Source: CAYMJK01 sp043101635
Lineage (GTDB): Bacteria > Planctomycetota > Phycisphaerae > Phycisphaerales > UBA1924
Direction: 5' to 3'
DNA: 21,408 bases
NCBI GenBank assembly: GCA_043101635.1
Contig: JBICIE010000266.1
Location: forward strand, 1-21,408
In this document: positions 14,666 to 20,379 of the stretch, piece by piece
How positions within the stretch are numbered: position 1 is the first letter of the stretch
Layout: each line of letters begins with the position of its first letter
The notes under the pieces: model-generated
Database searches by the model: none
The model's input: only the letters and a program-made list of their open reading frames with translations
Told to the model about the DNA's origin: nothing
Made by a program: the position numbers and the translations under genes

Positions 14666-16048
14666 ATGACCAGAGCGTGCGTGACGGTTCTGATGTGCCT
14701 TTGGACGGCGGTGGCGGCGGCCCAGACGACGTACTACGTCGATGGAGACTGCGGGGATGACGCCTGGAGCGGGACCAGCGCCGTCTGCGCGGCCCCGGAC
14801 GGACCCAAGCGGTCGATCGGGGCGGCCGTGAAGATCGCCGCGGCAGGGGATGAGGTCATCGTCGCCGATGGCGTCTACACCGGGCCGAACAACCTCGACA
14901 TCGACTTTGCCGGGCGCGACCTGACCGTGCGGTCGGCGGGCGGGCCGGATGGGTGCGTGATCGACTGCGAGGGCATCAGCCGCGCGTTTGTGCTGCGCAG
15001 CGGCGAGACGCGGGATGCGGTGATCGAGGGCTTCACGATCCGGCGCGGCGCTGCGCCGGGCGGCGTCGATCTCCGCGGCGGCGGGATCGGCATTCTCAGC
15101 CCATCGTTCGGCACGCCGGCGCCGAGTCCGACGATCCGCAACTGTGTGTTCGAAGGCTGTGACACCGGCATTTACAACGGCGGGGCGATCCTGATCCAGG
15201 AGCAGAGCGAGGCGCTGATCGAGCGCTGCGTGTTCCGCAGCAACCGCTCCGGCGGCGGCGGCGCTGTGCAGTGCGAGGGCAACTTCGCCGAGTTCATCGA
15301 TTGCCAGTTCATCGACAACGAGGCGGGCGTCGGCGGGGCGATCCTGCTCACCGGCGGCTCGCAACTGTTCGTCAACTGCCTGTTCCAAGGCAACGCCGGC
15401 TCCAGCCCCGGCGGCGGCGCGATCTTCGGTAACTCCGGCTGCACGCCGACGATCGTCAATAGCACATTCACGGGCAACAGCGGTACGGGCGGAGCGTGGT
15501 ACAGCAACCGCGGCAGCGTCGCGACGATCACCGGGTCGATCATGTGGGGCAACACGCCGGATCAGATCTTCGTGGAGCCGTTCGGCGGCGCCGATCCGGT
15601 TGTGACCTACAGCGACATCGAGGGCGGCTGGACGGGGACCGGCAACATTGACGCCGATCCGATGTTCGTCGATGCCGGCGCCGGCGACCTCCGGCTCGCC
15701 GAGGGTTCGCCCTGCGCCGATGCCGGCGACAACACGGCGTTGCCGGCGGGCGTGCTCACCGATCTCGACGGCCTCGACCGCTTCGTGGATGACCCGCTGG
15801 CGCCGGAGACGGGCGTTTCCGGCGGCGCCGGCGGCGAGTCGATCGTGGACATGGGCGCCTACGAGCGGCAGGCCGGCGGCTGCTACGCCGATTGCGACGG
15901 CAGCGGCAGCCTCGACTTCTTCGACTTCCTGTGCTTCCAGAACCTGTTCGGCGTCGGCGATCCCGCGGCAGACTGCGACGGGAGCGGGGCGCTGGACTTC
16001 TTCGACTTCCTCTGCTTCCAGAACGCCTTCGCGGCGGGCTGCCCGTAG
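14666..16048 (+). CDS. Secreted right-handed beta-helix protein with C-terminal dockerin-like cassette
   Basis: 460 aa. The signal peptide is about 1-20 (MTRACVTVLMCLWTAVAAAQ). The mature start TTYYVDGDCGDDAWSGTS and IGAAVKIAAAGDEVIVADGV are typical of pectin-lyase-like, right-handed parallel beta-helix proteins. Rungs follow with repeats such as TIRNCVFEGC, LIERCVFRSN, FIDCQFIDN, LFVNCLFQGN and TIVNSTFTGN, the pattern of choice-of-anchor or Pmp-like repeats. Polysaccharide binding or cleavage, or adhesion, is possible; no catalytic set can be assigned. The last 55 residues are two units of CDGSGSLDFFDFLCFQN type, ending FAAGCP, closely like the tail encoded at 1-168. These D-x-D-G-S-G loops suggest calcium binding. 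The gene has its own promoter and converges with a minus-strand gene whose stop is eight bases away. Confidence 0.85.
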   Translation: MTRACVTVLMCLWTAVAAAQTTYYVDGDCGDDAWSGTSAVCAAPDGPKRSIGAAVKIAAAGDEVIVADGVYTGPNNLDIDFAGRDLTVRSAGGPDGCVIDCEGISRAFVLRSGETRDAVIEGFTIRRGAAPGGVDLRGGGIGILSPSFGTPAPSPTIRNCVFEGCDTGIYNGGAILIQEQSEALIERCVFRSNRSGGGGAVQCEGNFAEFIDCQFIDNEAGVGGAILLTGGSQLFVNCLFQGNAGSSPGGGAIFGNSGCTPTIVNSTFTGNSGTGGAWYSNRGSVATITGSIMWGNTPDQIFVEPFGGADPVVTYSDIEGGWTGTGNIDADPMFVDAGAGDLRLAEGSPCADAGDNTALPAGVLTDLDGLDRFVDDPLAPETGVSGGAGGESIVDMGAYERQAGGCYADCDGSGSLDFFDFLCFQNLFGVGDPAADCDGSGALDFFDFLCFQNAFAAGCP

Positions 16049-16056
16049 CGCTCGCG

Positions 16057-16395
16057 TCACAGCGCGGGGCGGGACCGGAGCCGGCGGGCCCCGAGCAGGA
16101 GCCCGGCGCCGAGCAGCGCCGGCGCCAGCGACACGCCGAGAAACTGCGCGCCCCAGCGCCGGTTCTCTTCCAGGCTCACGTCGGCGACGATGCCGAGCAG
16201 TCCGAGCACGCCGAAGAACACGCAGGGCGCCGCGAGCAGCAGGCATGTGAAGCCGCTGACCAGCAGGGCGGTACTCCACATCGCTCGCCGGCGCTCCTGC
16301 CTGGATGGCGCAGCGCGGGGAGCGCTTTCGGTCGTCTGAGGCTCGATTGGCGGATGCGCATTCGTCGGCACGAGGCTCTCTCCCATCGCCGTCAC
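16057..16395 (-). CDS. Small membrane protein, two transmembrane segments
   Basis: 112 aa from a GTG that overlaps the stop of the upstream phosphatase-haem gene (GTGA). A GTG three bases earlier and an ATG at 16386 are alternatives. The first 40 residues are polar and Pro-rich. Hydrophobic helices follow at about 41-70 (WSTALLVSGFTCLLLAAPC, VFFGVLGLLGIVADV) and 86-103 (FLGVSLAPALLGAGLLLG), with a basic C-terminus (RRLRSRPAL). No family is recognised. Coupling implies work with the lipoprotein phosphatase, for example anchoring or linking it to an electron-transfer partner; that is inference only. Confidence 0.65.
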   Translation of the reverse strand: MTAMGESLVPTNAHPPIEPQTTESAPRAAPSRQERRRAMWSTALLVSGFTCLLLAAPCVFFGVLGLLGIVADVSLEENRRWGAQFLGVSLAPALLGAGLLLGARRLRSRPAL

Positions 16396-17339
16396 CACTG
16401 CCGGTTGCGATAGACGCGGTGGCAGTCGCGGCAGCTCGTGCGCAGGTCGCCCATGCGCGCGCGAAGGTCGGCCGCCCCCGCGCCGGCGACAATGGCGTCT
16501 TCGAGCGCCTGGGCTGCCGCGGCGGAGGCGGCGAGCTTGGTGTAGAAGTCCTCGGGCTGGTCGGCGGGCTCGCGCCGCTGCGACAGCACCCGCAGGATGT
16601 CGGCGAGCTGGCCGGCCTCCGAGGCCGGGACGAGGTCGGGGTGCTCGGCCGGCGTCTGCCAGCCGGCGGCCTCGACCAGGTCCAGGTGCTCATCGATGCG
16701 GCTGACATGGGCCATGGCTGCGGCGAAGGCGGGGACCGGGGCCGTCTCGGGCGGGATGTCGGCGACTTCGATCTGCTCGGGCGTCAGCTCGCCCGCGCCC
16801 GCGACGCAGGCGTACAGGCCGGGGTAGCTGCTGGCGGTCCCCGCGAGCTTCATGAACGTGACACCCTGGTCGGGTGTGAGCTGGCCGAGCGACACCAGGC
16901 CGAGCGCTGCCGCGGCGGGCCCGCGGTGCAGGCCGTGGTGGCAGTGGATGTAGATCGGGCCTTCGAGGTCGCGCATGGCCCGCGCAATGGCGAGTCGCTG
17001 CTCCAGCGTGATCTCGCTGTAGCGCACCGGGACGTGGGCGTAGCGCATGCCACGGGCGCCGGCGAGTTCGACATCGGGCGTTGCGCCATCGACGGAGAGG
17101 ATGGTCCGCACGCCCAGGCGGGCCAGTTCGTCGAACGCCTCGGGGCCTTCGGGCTGCGAGCCGCTCCAGACGCCGGGGGCGACTTCGATCAGGTTGTGCA
17201 GCCCGGGGGCCTCCTGGGGATTGGACCATGCGCCGGGCGCCGCGGCTTCGGGCTCCGGGGCGGTGGGCGGCGGGGCGCCATCTCCAGCGCATCCGAGCAG
17301 GAAGATGGTGGCGGCGGTGAGCAGCAGCAGTCGTGGCAT
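16392..17339 (-). CDS. Lipoprotein: dual-specificity phosphatase domain fused to a CxxCH haem domain
   Basis: 315 aa. A lipoprotein signal ends at FLLGC (Cys17) and a Pro/Ala linker runs to about 37. Residues 45-180 form a dual-specificity/tyrosine phosphatase-like domain: NLIEVAPGVWSGSQP, LGVRTILSVDGATPD (possible general acid Asp84), then the P-loop HCHHGLHRG, which satisfies H-C-X5-R with Cys133 and Arg139. Residues about 200-300 are mostly helical and end in TSCRDCHRVYRN, where C303-x-x-C306-H307 is a c-type haem attachment site at the extreme C-terminus, as in cytochrome c' and c556 four-helix bundles. Export by the lipoprotein route agrees with periplasmic haem attachment. GGAGGG lies 11 bases upstream of the ATG. 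It is followed by an overlapping small membrane-protein gene. A periplasmic phosphatase regulated by haem or redox state is a plausible reading; activity and substrate are unknown. Confidence 0.8.
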   Translation of the reverse strand: MPRLLLLTAATIFLLGCAGDGAPPPTAPEPEAAAPGAWSNPQEAPGLHNLIEVAPGVWSGSQPEGPEAFDELARLGVRTILSVDGATPDVELAGARGMRYAHVPVRYSEITLEQRLAIARAMRDLEGPIYIHCHHGLHRGPAAAALGLVSLGQLTPDQGVTFMKLAGTASSYPGLYACVAGAGELTPEQIEVADIPPETAPVPAFAAAMAHVSRIDEHLDLVEAAGWQTPAEHPDLVPASEAGQLADILRVLSQRREPADQPEDFYTKLAASAAAAQALEDAIVAGAGAADLRARMGDLRTSCRDCHRVYRNRQW

Positions 17340-17453
17340 GGGGTCGGCTTCCCTCCGGCGTCATGGCCACACGTGGTACGGCGCCGCGGCGATGAGGTTT
17401 CGGCTGTTGTACGAAGATCGGGGCGTGATGGGAGCGAGAGAGGGGGAGGAGAA

Positions 17454-17478
17454 GCAAAGAGCCCCCACGGAGTGGGGG
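17454..17478 (-). terminator. Candidate terminator of the vWA-FmdB operon
   Basis: CCCCCAC (17462-17468) and GTGGGGG (17472-17478) form a perfect seven-base stem with a three-base loop. Read on the minus strand it is followed by CTCTTTGC, a short T-rich stretch. It lies 13 bp past the FmdB-like stop. Confidence 0.5.
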
Positions 17479-17491
17479 GGTACCCGTGGGC

Positions 17492-17791
17492 TCAGTCATC
17501 GGAGCGCAGCGTGCGCGGGCCCTTCTTGCCGGCGGTGCGCTCGTAGTAGCCGCCGCCCTTGCGCTCGTACTTGGTGAAGCCCAAGCGTTCGAGATTCTCA
17601 TTGCTCGACTTGGTCTTGTTCAGGTCGGACCACTTGCCGGCGATGGCGGGCGCCACGATGGCGCGCCGGCAGGGCTTGCCGGTCTCGGGCTGCTTCGTGA
17701 GCGCCTCATCCTTCATCGACTGGACGATCTCGAAGGTCTCGCCCGTGGGCTCACCCTTGCCGTCCAGGATCTCGTAGACATACGTCGGCAT
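17492..17791 (-). CDS. FmdB-family-like protein lacking the zinc-ribbon cysteines
   Basis: 99 aa. The start MPTYVYEI and the later PETGKPCRRAIVAP and FTKYERKGGGYYERT match the frame of FmdB-type putative regulatory proteins, whose usual N-terminus is MPTYEYRC followed by CxxC pairs. Here the cysteine-bearing loop is replaced by LDGKGEPTGETFEIVQSMKD and only Cys41 remains, so it cannot form a four-cysteine zinc ribbon. The tail is lysine-rich. The gene starts 11 bp after the vWA gene's stop and is probably co-transcribed with it. The function of the family is poorly defined; structural mimicry without metal is likely. Confidence 0.7.
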   Translation of the reverse strand: MPTYVYEILDGKGEPTGETFEIVQSMKDEALTKQPETGKPCRRAIVAPAIAGKWSDLNKTKSSNENLERLGFTKYERKGGGYYERTAGKKGPRTLRSDD

Positions 17792-17802
17792 GACGGCAGA
17801 TC

Positions 17803-18933
17803 CTAGCGGCCGCCGGCCCGGGCGCCCAACTCCTCGAGCGAGAGCACGATGTGGGCGTCGCCGGCGCCGCCGTGCAGGTCGCCGATGGCTTCCATGACGC
17901 CGGAGGGGTCGGGATCGATGAACTGGATGGTCTTGATCTGCACGCGCCGCTGGCCGGCGGCGGGGTCGCTGAGCGGGTTGAGGCGGTCGAGTTCGTCGAG
18001 GATGGCCTCGCGCCCGCGTCCCCAGGCGGCGCCCTCGCCGGAGCGCACGATGCTGCGCGACAGCAGGAAGATGACATCGGGCCGGAACTCGAGCCCGCGC
18101 CGGAGCCCGTCGAGCGGGTTGCTGGCGCCGAGCGGTCGCACGGAAGCAAGCCACTGAAACGCCGCGGCCTTGTTGCGTTCGGTGGCGCGCATGAGCGCAG
18201 GGCGGCCGGCGCCATCGCTGAAGACCTCCAGCGCGGCTCCAGCAGGCCGGTTGCGGAACAGCACGATCTGGAAGCGCTGCGTCGGCTTGAGGGCGCCGAT
18301 GGAACGCTGCAGCTCTTCGATCACCATCGGCAGGCTGGTGATCATGGCGCCGGAGGCGTCGACGACGTAGACGACGCTGTCGGCCTGTTCGGCCTCGGCG
18401 CCGGCGAAGCTGGCGCTGCCGATGATGCGCTGATCGCGAGCGCGCAGCAGGCCAGCGGGATCGCGCCCCGATCCGCTGCGCGCGCGCAGCTCGGGCAGGG
18501 CGCCGGCGGGCGGGGCGATCGGCGTCAGTTCAGGCAGGGAGCGCGGGCCCTGGGCGATGGCCGCGGCTGCCTGCTGGAGCGCCGCCTCGGCCCGAAGGGC
18601 GGCGTCGTCGGCGGGGACAGGGACGGGCTCGGGCGGGCGGCGCTCGAAGATGGCGTTGTCGAGCGACAGGACCACATCGCGGGCCGGCTCGGCGGCGCGC
18701 GGGGCCGCCTGCGTCCAGGCGATCGCCAGCAGGATGAGCAGGGCCCCGTGAACCGCGGCGTTGAGCGCCAGTGGCGCCAGCACGCGCTGGGCGGTATCGG
18801 GCCGGCGCAGGGCCCGCCAGGCGCTCACGAGCCAGGCCCCGATCTGGCGGTCTTCCAGCCCGTCGAGCAGCGCCGAGGCGGCGCCCTGAAGCCGCCTGCG
18901 CGCATCGCGGAATGTCCTGCCGTGCCGGGGCAT
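17803..18933 (-). CDS. Membrane-anchored von Willebrand factor A-like protein
   Basis: 376 aa. A basic N-terminal cytoplasmic part (1-50) precedes one hydrophobic helix (about 53-73, LAPLALNAAVHGALLILLAI). A long Pro/Ala linker (75-180) leads to a vWA domain (about 184-372) starting DSVVYVVDASGAMITSLP. The MIDAS motif reads D192-A-S194-G-A196, so the third position of D-x-S-x-S is Ala rather than Ser. IQFIDPDPSGVMEAIGDLHG closes the domain. The topology places the vWA domain in the periplasm, where it could bind a protein partner in a metal-assisted way. The ATG was chosen at MPRHGRTF, 11 bases after a TACCAT -10-like element (18945-18950). The downstream gene is FmdB-like, and the pair diverges from tRNA-Leu. 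The partner is unknown. Confidence 0.8.
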   Translation of the reverse strand: MPRHGRTFRDARRRLQGAASALLDGLEDRQIGAWLVSAWRALRRPDTAQRVLAPLALNAAVHGALLILLAIAWTQAAPRAAEPARDVVLSLDNAIFERRPPEPVPVPADDAALRAEAALQQAAAAIAQGPRSLPELTPIAPPAGALPELRARSGSGRDPAGLLRARDQRIIGSASFAGAEAEQADSVVYVVDASGAMITSLPMVIEELQRSIGALKPTQRFQIVLFRNRPAGAALEVFSDGAGRPALMRATERNKAAAFQWLASVRPLGASNPLDGLRRGLEFRPDVIFLLSRSIVRSGEGAAWGRGREAILDELDRLNPLSDPAAGQRRVQIKTIQFIDPDPSGVMEAIGDLHGGAGDAHIVLSLEELGARAGGR

Positions 18934-18944
18934 CTGGATGGCAG

Positions 18945-18987
18945 ATGGTATCGCCGGGCGCCGGCGTGGCCGGCGCCTCGCTACGCT
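18945..18987. promoter_or_regulatory. Back-to-back -10 elements: vWA gene (minus) and tRNA-Leu (plus)
   Basis: On the minus strand TACCAT (18945-18950) ends 11 nt before the vWA ATG. On the plus strand TACGCT (18982-18987) ends eight nt before the mature tRNA-Leu 5' end. Neither has a clear -35. The 62-bp region must serve both directions. Confidence 0.4.
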
Positions 18988-18995
18988 CTGCGGTC

Positions 18996-19079
18996 GCGGG
19001 TGTGGCGGAACTGGCAGACGCGCGGGATTTAGGTTCCCGTGGCCGCAAGGCCGTGCAGGTTCAAGTCCTGTCACCCGCA
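18996..19079 (+). tRNA. tRNA-Leu (anticodon TAG)
   Basis: Complete 84-nt class II tRNA. Acceptor GCGGGTG/CACCCGC with discriminator A; anticodon stem CGGGA/TCCCG with loop TTTAGGT, giving TAG (19030-19032) for CUA codons; a long variable arm GGCCGCAAGGCC; and T arm CAGGT-TCAAGTC-CTG. CCA is not encoded. A -10-like element ends only eight bases before the mature 5' end. Confidence 0.96.
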
Positions 19080-19165
19080 TTGGGGGCGCCAGCGAAGTGG
19101 ATGCGGCAGACGGAGCAAGGGCGGTCGATGATGCGGGTCGGGCGGAGCCGACGCTTCTCCCGGCC

Positions 19166-19960
19166 ATGCGCCTGCTGCTCGGCGTCGCGAGCCTGCTGTC
19201 GCTCGGCATCGGCGTGCCGCTGATCGTCTTCAGCGACTACAGCGACCGGTTCTTCCTGTGGCCGGTGGATCCGGCGCTGTCGGCTGCGTTCTTGGGGGCT
19301 TGCTACGTGGCCGGCGGGGTGTTCGAACTGGTCGCAGCGCGCGCGCGCACGTGGACCGAGGCGCGCATCGCGGTCCCCGGCGTGGTGATCTTCGCCATCA
19401 TCACGCTGATCGTGACGCTGCTGTCCTTCGAGCAGATCAACCTGCTGAGCCCGGGGGCGGCGCCGTGGATCATCGTGTACATCGCCTATCCGGGCGCGGC
19501 GGCGATGCTGTGGCGCCGGCAGGCGCGGCAGGGGCGCGCCGGGCCATCCTCGGGAGATCTGCCCCGTGCGCTGCGCCTTGGCCTTGCGGGCGCAGGCGCG
19601 CTGCTCGTGCTCTACGGCGCGGTGCTGCTGCTGGCGCCGGGGCCCGCGGGCGCCCTGTGGCCGTGGGATCCAAGCCCGCCCGGCGCCTACGCCGGGATGG
19701 CCGGGATGGAGCCGTACTTCGGCGCGTGGCTGGTGGGGCTCGGCGCCGTGGCCATCCACGGCGCCCGCGAGAACGACCGGCGGAGGCTCCGTCCGCTGTT
19801 TGCCGGGGCGCTGGCGCTCGGGGCGGCGCTGGGCCTGCTGCTGCCGCGCAGCGCAGGGGTGATCGACTGGGAGCGCCCGAGCGCCTGGATCTTCACTGCG
19901 GCCATTGCCGGACTGCTCGGCCTGGGCGCCTGGGGCTTGCTTCAGCGCCGCGCGGCCTGA
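19166..19960 (+). CDS. Polytopic membrane protein of unknown function
   Basis: 264 aa with about eight hydrophobic segments: residues 2-22 (LLLGVASLLSLGIGVPLIVF), 38-56, 69-89 (VVIFAIITLIVTLLSF), 97-115, 137-157 (LGLAGAGALLVLYGAVLLL), 183-199, 212-231 and 243-261. Short basic loops lie between segments 4 and 5 (WRRQARQGR) and near 203 (RENDRRRLRP). No motif identifies a family and no enzyme residues stand out. The ATG was chosen because it opens directly into the first hydrophobic segment; the frame is open upstream to the tRNA, and a GTG near 19097 cannot be excluded. No clear Shine-Dalgarno is visible. It lies downstream of tRNA-Leu and may share its transcript, or have an unseen promoter. 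Confidence 0.75.
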   Translation: MRLLLGVASLLSLGIGVPLIVFSDYSDRFFLWPVDPALSAAFLGACYVAGGVFELVAARARTWTEARIAVPGVVIFAIITLIVTLLSFEQINLLSPGAAPWIIVYIAYPGAAAMLWRRQARQGRAGPSSGDLPRALRLGLAGAGALLVLYGAVLLLAPGPAGALWPWDPSPPGAYAGMAGMEPYFGAWLVGLGAVAIHGARENDRRRLRPLFAGALALGAALGLLLPRSAGVIDWERPSAWIFTAAIAGLLGLGAWGLLQRRAA

Positions 19961-19985
19961 CGCGGGCCCGCCGATCCGGTACACT
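19957..19985 (+). promoter_or_regulatory. Promoter of the FHA gene
   Basis: CTGACG (19957-19962) and TACACT (19980-19985) are 17 bp apart. The -35 overlaps the stop codon of the membrane-protein gene. A GGAGG (19999-20003) follows, six bases before the chosen ATG at 20010. Confidence 0.5.
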
Positions 19986-20009
19986 GGCGCCATCTTGCGG
20001 AGGATGAAC

Positions 20010-20378
20010 ATGGCGTCGCTGGTGATCACGCAGGGAGCAGGTGACGGACGGCAACTGCCGCTGACAGCGAAGCTGGTATCGCTCGGGCGCGACGACGCCT
20101 GCGACTTCCAGATCCTCGATGAGCGGGTCTCGCGCAAGCACCTGCAAGTGCGCGCTGCGCCCGAGGGCGGGCACATCGCCGCCGATTACCGCAGCGCCAA
20201 CGGCGTCTTCCTGAACGATGTGCGGATCAGCGAGGATGCCCCGCTGCGCGATGGCGATCGCATCCGCATCGGCGATACGACGCTCGTGTATCTCGCCGAT
20301 GAACATGCGACGCCGGAGGAGGCCGTCGCCGCGGCACGCAAGAAGGGCGAGTGGAAGCGTTCGACGCTGATCCGCTGA
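20010..20378 (+). CDS. Stand-alone FHA-domain protein
   Basis: 122 aa, made almost entirely of one forkhead-associated domain (about 3-95), which binds phosphothreonine peptides. Signature residues are visible: SLGRDDACDFQI (the conserved G-R), VSRKHLQV (S-x-x-H) and SANGVFLNDVRI (the N-G motif). It closes with GDRIRIGDTTLVYLADE. A lysine/arginine-rich tail of 25 residues follows. The ATG at 20010 is preferred over one six bases earlier because GGAGG directly abuts the earlier codon. It is probably cytosolic. No Ser/Thr kinase or phosphatase gene of known partnership is adjacent, so its ligand is unknown. The stop is one base away from the convergent DUF1501 stop. Confidence 0.9.
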   Translation: MASLVITQGAGDGRQLPLTAKLVSLGRDDACDFQILDERVSRKHLQVRAAPEGGHIAADYRSANGVFLNDVRISEDAPLRDGDRIRIGDTTLVYLADEHATPEEAVAAARKKGEWKRSTLIR

Positions 20379-20379
20379 A

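Noticed and set aside
14150..16708. 852-codon minus-strand open frame
   Set aside because: It runs antisense across the ends of argS, the whole beta-helix gene and parts of two minus-strand genes; the composition is low-complexity Ala/Arg/Val and it has no domain.
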